Assembly: GCA_031082125.1 (NCBI GenBank)
Contig: JAVHLM010000042.1
Coordinates: 1 to 51,352 of the forward strand
Source: Candidatus Eremiobacterota bacterium
Lineage (GTDB): Bacteria; Vulcanimicrobiota; CADAWZ01; Ess09-12
Length of the DNA stretch: 51,352 nt
Direction of reading: 5' to 3'
The notes under the pieces were generated by a model. That model saw nothing but the letters and a program-made list of their open reading frames with translations, was not told where the DNA came from and did no database searches. A program made the position numbers and the translations under genes. The first letter of the stretch is position 1. Every line of letters begins with the position of its first letter. This document shows positions 43,478-51,352 of the stretch, piece by piece.

Positions 43478-44879
43478 ACCCCCGGGATTTTCGAGGTCTC
43501 GGCGAAACGGATCTGGCATGTGAGCCCCCGCCGGGCCTCGAAATAGACTTCTCCCTGCAGCTGATGCTCGGCGAGCGCGAAAATGCTCTGCATCCCCAGT
43601 GACTGCTGACCGCGAAAATCGAAGCCGGGCGGCAGCCCGACGCCGTTATCTGAAAAAACAAGCTCCAGCATGGTATCCCCTGTTTTCCTTAATTGAAGCG
43701 AGATCTCACCGGTCATGTCACCGGGAAAAGCATATTTCAACGCATTTGACATAAGCTCGTTCACAATTAATGCGCAGGGGGTGGCTATGTCTATGGAAGC
43801 TGAGACAGGCTCAAGATCAATAACCAGGGAGATCTTGCCGGGAGACACCTTGAAGCTCTGCATCAGCAGGGTTGCCAGCTCAGAGAAATACTCCCTGAGG
43901 TCAACGCGGGAGAGATCCTGCGACCGGTAGAGCATCTGGTGGACCAGCGCCATTGCCTTGATCTTCTGCGTGATCTCCCTCGCGAAGTCTGAAATCCCGG
44001 TATTTTTTCGTTGGGCGGCTTCAAGGACAAGCATGGAATGAATCACCTGCATGTTGTTCTTGGTGCGGTGATATAACTCGCGCAGCAGGATTTCCTACTC
44101 CCTGAGAGCCTGGAGAATCTTCGCCTCTGCCCGCTTGCGCTCCGTGATGTCATCGTAAATGGCGACGATCTCGCCGCCGGGCAGCTTATATACCCGGTTT
44201 TCCCGCCATGTTCCCGGGTCGTGCTCATCGCGGTAAAGAGCGGCAGGGAAATATTCCGCCTGCCCGGTCCTCCACACACGCTGGAAAACCTCAAACACGC
44301 CGAACTCTTTCACCCCGGGGAATACCTCCGTGACGCGCTTCTCCAGGATGCTTCCCCTGTCTACTTTCTCGATGAGCTCCCCTGCCTTGTTAAAATCCCT
44401 GAAAACAAAATCCTCACCGTTATCGACAGCCCCATAGACGGCCACTGCGCTCGGCATTGTGGAGAAAAGCTGTTTAAAGCGCTCCTCGCTCTCACGGATC
44501 GCCTCCTCAGCTCGCCTGCGGTTCGTGATGTCGCGGGTGACTGCCCAGAGGTACCTGGGCTTTCCGGGCGAATCAAAAACCGAAAAGCCTGGAGCTCGAT
44601 GGGGAAAACCACTCCATCCTTACGGATATACTCTTTCTCAAAGATTCCTGAATAGCCTTCCTTGAAAAGCCGGCGGTTCCAGATCTCCTCGCGCTCCCAT
44701 GAATGCCATTTCTCAGGCGTGATGCTGTCGAAGCTTTTCATTGCCAGCAGTTCCTCTTTGCAGTAACCGAGCATGTCACAGTATGCCCTGTTGGCATCGA
44801 CAATCCGCCATTGAGGGTGAGCGCCACCAGGCGCCGGAGGCTGTCTCTTGAGAAAAGAACAGGCTCCGCGCTGGCGTGA
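43474..44879 (-). pseudogene. Decayed PAS-PAS-HisKA_2 sensor histidine kinase
   Basis: Joining frames recovers a two-PAS kinase. PAS1: WRIVDANRAYCDMLGYCKEE to GVVFPIELQAF. PAS2: MPSAVAVYGAVDNGEDFVF to IYDDITERKRAEAK. Kinase: EILLRELYHRTKNNMQVIHS, then NELMSNALKYAFPG and FSDNGVGLPPG. Lesions: the 5' end is lost at the DUF3160 gene; a frame change lies near 44803-44815 (VALTLN then RIVDAN); a base is missing at the A5 run 44575-44579; and TAG at 44097-44095 replaces what is normally a Lys codon in LREKEILLRE. Three or four independent faults argue against sequencing error. From 44052 a 192-codon frame stays open and includes the ATPase domain, but lacks the H-box start. Confidence 0.85.
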
Positions 44880-44884
44880 TCAGC

Positions 44885-47284
44885 TTAAACATCCTGGAAA
44901 TAGCTCTTTATCCACTCCGGGCGAGGCGGTGGAGAAGACCTGAGCATATCGCGCCATTTCTCGTCGGTGAGGCGGTCAGCCATGGGGTGCCTGAACTCGT
45001 AATAGGAGAGCACGGGGCCCGCGGCAAGCACAATATCACCCTCGGGGCGGGCATAGGCCACAATGATATAATCCACATATCCCGAGGCTTCCTCGAGCAC
45101 CTGGCCTGAGTTCACATCAGTATGCACATCGCCGATAATGGTGGTCTTCAATCCCTTTTCATCAACCTCACCGATGGCACCCTTCAGAGCAACGGGAAAG
45201 CTCCCCAGGAAAAGGTTGTCAGCCTCTGTAAGGGGAGTATTCTCCACCTGGCGGATGCAGATCTCATTGAGCCTCTCGAGGGTTTTCACCAGCGACAGAA
45301 TTCTCATCTCGGACTGCGCGTCCAGGACACCCAGCTCTTTCAGTCCCGCGTGGGCCATCCTTGCCGTGGTGAGCATTTTTGCATAGAATTCAGGAAGCGG
45401 CTCCACGATGCCCTTTGGCGGCGGCGGCGGAGTGGGAATGACCGGTGCTCTCACGCAGGTGGTAACCTCCATCCGCATCGTATAGCTCTGCTTGGCATAG
45501 AGGATGGTGTCGTGGCGCAGGGCTGCCCACGAAGAGAGGGCCGTGTCAAGCTGCCGGTCAAGCCAGGCATCCTGCCGCTGGTAGGTCTGGTATCCCTCGC
45601 CTCTCTCCGCCACCAGGGATTTCAGGGCATAGAGCCAGGACCAGTAGAGGTTCCGGTTCCAGTCCTCGGGCTTGAGGGAGGCGAACTCGGCCCTGAGCCT
45701 TTTTATCTGGGGCGCATATCCGGGCCACTCATCATTTTTTCCCTGCCGGATGTGCTCTTCCGCCCGTCTGCTTCCCAGGACGCTGAACACGTCAAGCCCC
45801 ATGGGGACACCCCGGGCTGAATAGAGGGTTTTACCTGTCTGTCTGTCCTTGAGGTAGGTAACGGTAAAGCGATCGGGAATCTCACCGGGAAGCATCCCCA
45901 CTGCCGGAGAAACCAGCTCTCCCAGGATATATGAATCGGGAATATACCGCTGCCCCATGAACCGGAAGCCCATGGTGGCATCCAGGACCCGGTCAAGCTC
46001 CTTCACTGATGCCGGCTTTTTCGCATCGAACTCGTTGAGGTCTATGCCGGCATTACCTGTCCCGGAAAAAATTGCCGGCCCTTTAAGCTTCGCAAGCTCA
46101 AGAACGAGCCTGGCATATTTCTCTTCTCCCTCCAGGTCGCCGGGAGAGAGCGTGCTTCCAAAGACTTTTCGCAGGCAGTCCCGGTAATCATAGATGGTGA
46201 GGTCATCGGAAAATCCGACGTAAAATGCGGTGACGGCATAGATCCGGTCCCATGCATCGGTTATCTTTTTCCCGCCCCCAAGGGTGAGGGTGCCGCAATA
46301 TTCCGAAATGAGCGAGGCCTGGATGGTCTGAATCTTTGCATTTTGCCTGTTTACCAGCGCACGAGCAGGAGGAATGAGGGGCCCGCAGATCTCATTCCCT
46401 TTGAGCAAAAAGGTCATGCGGCCGAACCACATCATTCCCCTGAAATATTTTTTCAGTGTCTCGCTCCTGGTATAGTGCCCGCGGGGCTTATACTGGCTGT
46501 AATCCTCCGGAACCCGCATGAGGGCATGAGCCTGCGCGTCTGCATATTCGGCAGGTCCCTTGTGCTCTTCTATATTTTTGCACTCCCATTCCACTACCTC
46601 TCTTACAGAGGAGGGAGGCCGAAAGGCAGGATCAAACTGGCACATGGCCACGGAAAAATAGGCAACATTCCGCTTTGCGGCTTCCCTGAGATCACCTGTG
46701 AGGGCAGTGTAATCCTTCTCCGACTGCGCGAGCAGCGCCCTTGTCACGTCCATAATCTCGGGATAAAAAACCTTCTCCTCCATATTTTTCAATGTTTCGT
46801 CAAACTGCACGTGAAAAAGATGCAGCGGTGTATCGGCGGTCACATAGATGGGAACCTTCCGGTCGATGATCTCCCTGTAAGGCGCCGTGATGTCTTCCTG
46901 GGGGCCGCCCTTATAGACCACAAAGCCGTTCTTTCCCAGAAGCTCTTTGCACCTGGCATTGGTGAGATAGGTGCGCTCCAGGTCTTTGAGGTTGGATACC
47001 TTTGCAAAATCAAGCGGGAGGGTATAGGCAGGCATTTTCAAGGTAAAATTCTTTTTTTCAGGTTTATAGTGCTTCAAAAAGGCCTTTGTCATATCCTTTG
47101 CCCGCTGAGGGGTATTTACCTCAGGCTTATTCGTGCTCCGTGGAGACGGTTGCACTGATGGTTGCATTGACAGCTGCGGTGACGGCTGCAGTGCCCCCGT
47201 TTCCTGCTTCATGCACCCCGGGGAAAGCAGAAACAGTATCACGCAGAAGGAAAGGCAGATCGTTAAATTGAGAGCCTTACTCAT
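44885..47284 (-). CDS. DUF3160-family lipoprotein
   Basis: 799 residues. The lipoprotein signal ends in ILFLLSPGC, followed by a Pro/Gln/Ser linker with repeated QPS units (about 33-55). The rest is the DUF3160 type: KNGFVVYKGGPQEDITAPYR, PIYVTADTPLHLFHVQFDET, GMMWFGRMTFLLKGNEICGP, FMGQRYIPDSYILGELVSP, PMGLDVFSVLGSRRAEEHI and a late GDVHTDVNSGQVLEEASGYV. The function of the family is unknown; it is found in outer-membrane or periplasmic proteins of bacteria and archaea. The start is ATG at 47284 behind AAAGGAGGAG. Its stop lies just before the decayed kinase, whose 5' end seems to have been lost at this border. Confidence 0.85.
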   Translation of the reverse strand: MSKALNLTICLSFCVILFLLSPGCMKQETGALQPSPQLSMQPSVQPSPRSTNKPEVNTPQRAKDMTKAFLKHYKPEKKNFTLKMPAYTLPLDFAKVSNLKDLERTYLTNARCKELLGKNGFVVYKGGPQEDITAPYREIIDRKVPIYVTADTPLHLFHVQFDETLKNMEEKVFYPEIMDVTRALLAQSEKDYTALTGDLREAAKRNVAYFSVAMCQFDPAFRPPSSVREVVEWECKNIEEHKGPAEYADAQAHALMRVPEDYSQYKPRGHYTRSETLKKYFRGMMWFGRMTFLLKGNEICGPLIPPARALVNRQNAKIQTIQASLISEYCGTLTLGGGKKITDAWDRIYAVTAFYVGFSDDLTIYDYRDCLRKVFGSTLSPGDLEGEEKYARLVLELAKLKGPAIFSGTGNAGIDLNEFDAKKPASVKELDRVLDATMGFRFMGQRYIPDSYILGELVSPAVGMLPGEIPDRFTVTYLKDRQTGKTLYSARGVPMGLDVFSVLGSRRAEEHIRQGKNDEWPGYAPQIKRLRAEFASLKPEDWNRNLYWSWLYALKSLVAERGEGYQTYQRQDAWLDRQLDTALSSWAALRHDTILYAKQSYTMRMEVTTCVRAPVIPTPPPPPKGIVEPLPEFYAKMLTTARMAHAGLKELGVLDAQSEMRILSLVKTLERLNEICIRQVENTPLTEADNLFLGSFPVALKGAIGEVDEKGLKTTIIGDVHTDVNSGQVLEEASGYVDYIIVAYARPEGDIVLAAGPVLSYYEFRHPMADRLTDEKWRDMLRSSPPPRPEWIKSYFQDV

Positions 47285-47447
47285 ATAATACTCCTCCTTT
47301 ATTGCTCAGCACATTTTCCAGGCCTTTCAATCAGTCACCGGAATTGACATTTTATTCCTCAACAGAAAAATCTCATAAAGGACAAAAGGCGTAAATCTTT
47401 GAATAAGAGAGCGCACCCCAAGATGTACTCTCCCCCAATGAGGCTTT

Positions 47448-47579
47448 ATGACCAAGAGCATTACTCCCGCAGGCAAATGGAGATCCTCTCCAGATGACCT
47501 CGTGGAGATCTTTCACCAGACCCTCCAGGACGTTCCAGAGGCTGAACGGCACAATTGGAAAACATCAGTGAAACATTGA
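47448..47579 (+). pseudogene. N-terminal remnant of a TfoX-like protein
   Basis: A 43-codon frame begins MTKSITPAGKWRSSPDDLVE and goes on through IFHQTLQDVPEAERHNWK before a stop. This matches the opening of small TfoX N-terminal-domain proteins, which by memory read KWRKSPEELV...PGVERRKMFGYPAAFVNG. The frame diverges and stops exactly where ERRKMFG should come, and nothing of the remaining ~70 residues is visible, so this is a fragment. It fills most of the gap between the DUF3160 gene and the GDPD promoter. Confidence 0.5.
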
Positions 47580-47607
47580 GTATTCACGCGTTCAAATCAG
47601 CCGAATA

Positions 47608-47636
47608 TTGACTTTTAGGAGCCTTGACCTTATAAT
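47608..47636 (+). promoter_or_regulatory. Consensus-like promoter of the GDPD gene
   Basis: TTGACT (47608-47613), a 17-nt spacer and TATAAT (47631-47636) lie 36 nt before the ATG at 47673. It is one of the best promoters in the window, matching the mfd promoter in both hexamers and in spacing. Confidence 0.7.
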
Positions 47637-47672
47637 GCTTTCAGGGGCACAACGCAGAGGGGACTTTTCAGC

Positions 47673-48704
47673 ATGGACATGAGAATTGGCATTGCAGGGA
47701 ACAGGGCGCTGCAGGAGAGCTTCCGTGAGCATGAGAGCGCCGGTAACCCGCCTGTGACTTCAGCAGCCTTCCCGGGAATCTCAGACTCTTTTGCCGCTTC
47801 TGAGGCCCCGCAGCCTCAGAAGAAGCCTTTCATCATCGGCCACCGCGGCGCCTCGTCGCTTGCCCCCGAAAACACCATGGCATCTTTCAGGAAAGCCCAG
47901 ACCCTCGGGGCCGAGATGATAGAGCTTGATGTCCACCGGACCAAAGACGGCGCCCTGATAATCATGCATGATGACACGGTGGACAGGACCACCGATGGCC
48001 AAGGCGCAGTGAAAGATCTCACATTGAGAGAGATAAAGGCTCTCGACGCCGGCTCGTGGTTTTCACCTGACTTCAAGGGGGAAGGGGTTCCCACCTTTGA
48101 CGAGGTGCTTCAATGGGCACGGGGGAAAGTAAAAATTGACATCGAGATAAAAAACTCTATGCAGTACCCCGGTATCGAGAAGGAGATCATTTCACTCCTC
48201 AAGGCGCGGGGCATGGAGAAGAACGTCATCATCACCTCCTTTGATCCGCAGTGCATAAAGAACGTGAAAAAAGAGGACAGCACCATAAAGACAGGCGTGC
48301 TGCTCCATCCCGAACCGCTTGTCACTTCCCTGAAAGTCGGAACTCCCCTGGGGGCCTTCGCAGGCCTTGCAGGCAGCCTTCTCGCAGGCTTCCACCCCGC
48401 CGTCACGGCGGGGCTTGCCGTGGCCGGCGGGATAGCAGGCTTTTTCGCCTCAAAGGCTATAGGAAAGAAGCTGAGCCTCAAGGATGCCCAGGACAAGGAT
48501 GCCGATATCCTGCTGCCTCACTGGTCCATAGTGGATAAGCAGTGGGTCAAGGACGCCCATTCCCAGGGCACCGAGATCTTCGCTTACACGGCCAACAAGC
48601 CCAAACTCGTGCACAAGCTGCTGGACTACTACGGCGTGGACGGCATCATCACCGACAACCCGGAGCGCTTTATCGAGAACGACGACAGCTTCTGGCCCTT
48701 CTGA
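47673..48704 (+). CDS. Glycerophosphodiester phosphodiesterase with hydrophobic Gly/Ala-rich insert
   Basis: 343 residues. The GDPD barrel shows FIIGHRGASSLAPENTMASF near 53, EMIELDVHRTKDGALIIMHD, DRTTDGQG, DIEIKN, and the C-terminal ends EIFAYTANKPK and YGVDGIITDNPERF. The enzyme releases glycerol 3-phosphate from deacylated phospholipids. Two oddities stand out. A 50-residue unconserved N-terminal extension has no signal peptide. An insert near 219-262 (GTPLGAFAGLAGSLLAGFHP, then AVTAGLAVAGGIAGFFASKA) looks like a Gly-zipper membrane hairpin. The insert falls where the barrel normally continues from strand to strand. The start is ATG at 47673 behind AGAGGGG. Confidence 0.85.
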   Translation: MDMRIGIAGNRALQESFREHESAGNPPVTSAAFPGISDSFAASEAPQPQKKPFIIGHRGASSLAPENTMASFRKAQTLGAEMIELDVHRTKDGALIIMHDDTVDRTTDGQGAVKDLTLREIKALDAGSWFSPDFKGEGVPTFDEVLQWARGKVKIDIEIKNSMQYPGIEKEIISLLKARGMEKNVIITSFDPQCIKNVKKEDSTIKTGVLLHPEPLVTSLKVGTPLGAFAGLAGSLLAGFHPAVTAGLAVAGGIAGFFASKAIGKKLSLKDAQDKDADILLPHWSIVDKQWVKDAHSQGTEIFAYTANKPKLVHKLLDYYGVDGIITDNPERFIENDDSFWPF

Positions 48705-48840
48705 ATGATGCCTTCATTTTGCGGACCCTGACGTGGAGGCTATCCTGCTTGATGCCGGTTCAGGGAGCGAGAGGGACCTGGATCCCAAAAAACTCATGGA
48801 GCTCGTCGAAGAAGCACCCATGGTGCGGTGAATTATCCTT

Positions 48841-50004
48841 CTAAAACTCATCTACTTTCTCGATCTGCACCTCAAAAGTGAGGGTGCCTGTCGAGGCTCT
48901 GAAAGTCCTTGTCGTTTCACTCTCCGAAAGCTCAAGGGTCCTTGTCTTTATGAGCCTTCCCGATTCTTCAGATACATCGGCATGGAGCGCCTTAGGCCTC
49001 CCCGTGTTCCCGTCAAATGAGAAGGTGCCTGTTATACTGCGTCCGCCGCCGAGTCTGTGGGGAGCGGCAATGTTCACCTCCCCCTCGCAGGGTTGCCTGT
49101 CGATGCTTCCAGCCGGAACCATCCTGCCGTTCTCTTTGACGAGCATCTGAAGAGGAGAGTCATCGAGGCTCCGGAGATCATGGGCGGCACTGTTGACCTC
49201 GTTCATCAAATCCCATGCGCTCAGGTGCTGGAAAGCTTCATGGAGGGAGTCGCTTCTGCCCATGGTGACCCGGTAGGTGACACCTTCCATGGAGACTGAG
49301 CAGGTTGTGCTCGTGGCGTCCTGCGAGTATTCCACATGCCGTGTCACCTTTTTTCCGGCGATTCGGGTCATTACCTCTGCGGAGATTCTTTGCGGCTCTC
49401 CGGTCGTGCGGTCATAGCTCATGGTCCCTGAAACGCTTCTGCTTCTTGTGATGACCTGCGGTGTCCTGATGGAGACTTCGCCCATCCCGCGCAGCTCATC
49501 GACGCTCACCTTCTCCTGGTCCGCACCGGGGAACGGTGCAGGGGAGTCATCGAGCTTTCTCAGATCCTGCGCTGTTTTCCCGAGCTCATCCAGTACCTCC
49601 CCTGTAGTCATCTGGAAAGCTTGCTCTCTGAATGCCGGGAGTTCCTGACTTTCAATGACACGCTCATTTACCGGCTGCGCTGCAGGCTGTGCCACCGGTC
49701 TTACTGCCGGGGCAGCGGAAAGAGCCGATGGAAGCATTGCAAGGCCTGTCAGGCCAAGAGTCATTGTAAAGGCAAGCTTCCTGAGAAATGATCGCTCTTC
49801 CCCCCTGCCTTCTTCACTTTCCACGCGGGGATTCAATGAAGCCATGAAATTTTCAGGGACTTTGCCTCCCCCCGTCTTCTCGCCTGGAGTATATCCATCA
49901 GGAGGGCAGGTTTTCTGCCCCTCGCCTTCCGGCAGCGTGAGGCGCCTGGGAAACTTGTGGACAGTGGCTTCCTGGAACGCAGGTCCTGCTTTCTCAATGG
50001 TCAT
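48841..50004 (-). CDS. Membrane-anchored protein with an internal tandem duplication
   Basis: About 387 residues of no known family. After a charged 70-residue start comes a membrane or signal segment (about 71-95, KLAFTMTLGLTGLAMLPSAL) and a Pro/Ala linker (RPVAQPAAQPV). Two homologous units of about 125 residues follow. Unit 1 (from about 126) has FREQAFQMTTGEVLDELGKT, DLRKLDDSP, GEVSIRTPQ, SVSGTMSYDRTTGEP and VTYRVTM. Unit 2 (from about 256) has LHEAFQHLSAWDLMNEVNSA, DLRSLDDSP, GEVNIAAPH, SITGTFSFDGNTGRP and LTFEVQI. The shared beta-rich pattern suggests a repeated extracytoplasmic domain. I use ATG 50004; GTG 50037 has no site. Confidence 0.65.
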   Translation of the reverse strand: MTIEKAGPAFQEATVHKFPRRLTLPEGEGQKTCPPDGYTPGEKTGGGKVPENFMASLNPRVESEEGRGEERSFLRKLAFTMTLGLTGLAMLPSALSAAPAVRPVAQPAAQPVNERVIESQELPAFREQAFQMTTGEVLDELGKTAQDLRKLDDSPAPFPGADQEKVSVDELRGMGEVSIRTPQVITRSRSVSGTMSYDRTTGEPQRISAEVMTRIAGKKVTRHVEYSQDATSTTCSVSMEGVTYRVTMGRSDSLHEAFQHLSAWDLMNEVNSAAHDLRSLDDSPLQMLVKENGRMVPAGSIDRQPCEGEVNIAAPHRLGGGRSITGTFSFDGNTGRPKALHADVSEESGRLIKTRTLELSESETTRTFRASTGTLTFEVQIEKVDEF

Positions 50005-50497
50005 GCTAAGTGCCGTCCTTTCTTGCCCGGGTTTCACTGGTCGCGGGACGGTGCCGGTTTCACCACGGGTCTGGTCATGAGAGCTGCAGGTGCCGGGACA
50101 GGGGTTTGATGCGGTGAATATGCTTCGAAGAAAAATTTGTTATTTACCTTGCGCGGGTGCAGGTGAAAATCTGGTACCTGAATCTTCCTGATGACAGTAT
50201 AGCAGAAATTCTCTCAATGCTTGTTGCCATTATGTTAAATCTGGGATCGGGCAGCGTCCGGACTTTTCACCTCCTTACTTTCAGTTCTGCATCTTCGTGG
50301 GATTGCGCCCGATCAGAATCTTTTTTGGAGTGAATTTTATTTTACCCGGCAGAGGCTTCGGTTTTCAATGCATGGAAACCGGCACAATCTTTTGCCAGAT
50401 GGCCTTCAATAGGCTCCAGGATCATTTTTGACCTCTTAGTCCCTTCCGGACCCTTTGGATGGCATCCTGTGATGTGCTTATATTCTATCTGTGACAA
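50005..50497. other. Intergenic stretch, no gene recognised
   Basis: About 490 bp without a protein-like frame. A perfect 8-bp inverted repeat GATCGGGC (50245-50252) / GCCCGATC (50307-50314) encloses 54 nt and is followed by six T (50321-50326), which could be a small RNA ending in a terminator. The region from 50330 onward is AT-rich. Confidence 0.35.
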
Positions 50498-50518
50498 GCT
50501 TTTTTAAGAGTGCATTAT

Positions 50519-50547
50519 TTGATATTTCATCAACGCTGTGATATGAT
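50519..50547 (+). promoter_or_regulatory. Sigma70-type promoter of the right-edge gene (leaderless geometry)
   Basis: TTGATA (50519-50524), a 17-nt spacer and TATGAT (50542-50547) stand 6 nt before the ATG at 50554, so the message would begin at the start codon. No Shine-Dalgarno sequence is present. GCTTTTTTAAGA (50498-50509) lies 9 nt upstream of the -35 box, matching the element at the left-edge paralogue. Confidence 0.7.
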
Positions 50548-50553
50548 CTAACC

Positions 50554-51352
50554 ATGGATACACATGAAACCCACACAATCTCTGATCTGTTCCTTCCCGA
50601 TGAAGAGGAGCTTCTTCACCTCGGTGAATCATTTTCTTCACAGGATTACGAAGATATGCTGCTCCTCCCCGAGCCTTACGAGATCCCTTCGGGAACCACA
50701 TGCAGGCCGGAGCACTTGATCAAGATAACCAGGGAGGGCCTCATTCCCGAAGCGGAAAGGCTCACGGGGGACATCACCTTCGGCTCAATCGACAGGGATG
50801 AGCGGGCAGAGCGCATTGATTTTCTGCTCTGCGAGGCAGTCCGCGGCCGCCTGGCACTTGATCTTACACTCGGCGGCCTTCTCGTCACTCTGAAAACGAA
50901 AGGGGTTGATCAGTTAGGATACCGCTCCATGGGCACCTTCGCCACGGAGCATCTCTCGTTCTCCGGGCGCACCGCGTCGGAGCTGATGCACAACTTCGAG
51001 CTCCTCAAGGCGCTCCCCCTCACCCGGGAAGCCTATCTTGAGGGCAGGATCGCGAAGAGCGCTCTGAGGTTTCTCTCGAGGGTCGCCACCCCCCAGAACG
51101 AGGCTGAATGGCTCGCCATTGCAAGTGGGCGCTCCCTGTGCGGCCTTGAGGGGGAAGTGAAAAGGGCCCTCGCAGAAGGGAAGGCTCCTTCGGCTCCCGC
51201 TTCTGAAGAAAGCCTGCGCACGGCGGGCGGGGCGTGCGATGATGTGCACGGTGACGAGGCTGAGGGCACGATGATGTATTTCAGCGTGCCGCCCTCCCTT
51301 GCCCTCACCTGGGACTTCGCCCTCTCCCTCTTCCGGGACAAAGAGCACTATG
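50554..51352 (+). CDS. DUF222/HNH-type protein, N-terminal 266 codons (cut by window edge)
   Basis: From ATG 50554 the frame is open to the window edge. The opening (MDTHETHTISDLFLPDEEEL, then DYEDMLLLPEPYE) matches the left-edge gene. The middle resembles the helical N-terminal domain of HNH-endonuclease proteins: LGGLLVTLKTKGVDQLGYRS, FATEHLSFSGRTASELMHNF and YLEGRIAKSALRFLSRVATP, then NEAEWLAIASGRSLCGLE. In known proteins of that type a C-terminal HNH nuclease domain follows; here it would lie outside the window. The family is widespread in genomes as multicopy genes, and its role is not settled (defence or mobile DNA has been suggested). The message is probably leaderless. Confidence 0.75.
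   Translation, partial: MDTHETHTISDLFLPDEEELLHLGESFSSQDYEDMLLLPEPYEIPSGTTCRPEHLIKITREGLIPEAERLTGDITFGSIDRDERAERIDFLLCEAVRGRLALDLTLGGLLVTLKTKGVDQLGYRSMGTFATEHLSFSGRTASELMHNFELLKALPLTREAYLEGRIAKSALRFLSRVATPQNEAEWLAIASGRSLCGLEGEVKRALAEGKAPSAPASEESLRTAGGACDDVHGDEAEGTMMYFSVPPSLALTWDFALSLFRDKEHY

Noticed and set aside
48705-48840. Short frame ending LDPKKLMELVEEAPMVR
   Set aside because: It reads like coding sequence but lacks a start with a ribosome site and a recognisable family; too short to call.

Overview
The window is about 51 kb of a moderately GC-rich bacterial chromosome that is densely coded on both strands. It shows no rRNA, tRNA, CRISPR array or intact insertion sequence. Housekeeping genes (glnS, gltX, mfd, mazG, eno, transketolase) sit among many sensory and signalling genes. 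AGG is a common arginine codon, Shine-Dalgarno sites are mostly clear, and a few starts are GTG or TTG. Both GlnRS and GluRS are present, and there are many GAF, PAS, GGDEF, ankyrin, TPR and beta-propeller proteins. This suits an environmental, signalling-rich lineage, probably an uncultured phylum (something like Eremiobacterota/Xenobia or Riflebacteria is only a guess). Nothing here fixes the taxonomy.

Layout. 1-1.3 kb: the 5' end of an outward-facing gene, a decayed beta-propeller gene and a structured intergenic region. 1.3-2.7 kb: a MoaD/ThiS-like protein and a tandem-GAF protein. 2.7-7.5 kb (minus): an overlapping operon of DUF1786, a large TPR protein and a TolB-like propeller. 8.2-16 kb (minus): a six-gene operon of a CxxC membrane protein, a REC-PAS4-histidine kinase, an M24 peptidase, GltX, GlnS and a small membrane protein, with a good promoter at 15993-16021. 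16-19 kb: a 987-residue PAS/GAF sensor without an output domain. 19-22.2 kb: a ZnuA-like lipoprotein and transketolase. 22.2-27.5 kb (minus): HPt-REC-GGDEF-REC, a FecR-like protein and a membrane GAF-GGDEF protein. 27.6-32 kb: mfd converging on an RsbU-like phosphatase. 32-34 kb: mazG and eno, closed by a terminator. 34.2-38.3 kb: a tight UbiA prenyltransferase, radical SAM/SPASM, and glycosyltransferase-9/methyltransferase fusion operon. 38.3-42.3 kb: exported ankyrin, zinc-ribbon, beta-repeat and Ycf48-like proteins. 42.3-44.9 kb: a nucleotidyltransferase plus small-partner module, then a response regulator behind a sensor kinase ruined by several lesions. 44.9-50 kb: a DUF3160 lipoprotein, a TfoX remnant, a GDPD with an unusual hydrophobic insert, and a protein with an internal duplication. 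50.55 kb to the end: a second outward-facing gene.

The least obvious result is that the two edges hold paralogues. The minus-strand gene starting at 147 and the plus-strand gene starting at 50554 have closely similar N-termini. Each has a sigma70-type promoter whose -10 box ends exactly 6 nt before the ATG, so both mRNAs are probably leaderless. They also share an AT-rich element upstream of the -35 box. The longer copy resembles the N-terminal half of DUF222/HNH-endonuclease proteins.

Other leads are a predicted H-type pseudoknot in the leader of the MoaD/ThiS gene, a GT9 - zinc ribbon - methyltransferase fusion, a toxin-antitoxin-like nucleotidyltransferase pair, and a set of promoters here that favours TTGACT as -35. 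All promoters, RNA structures and functions are read by eye and are unverified.
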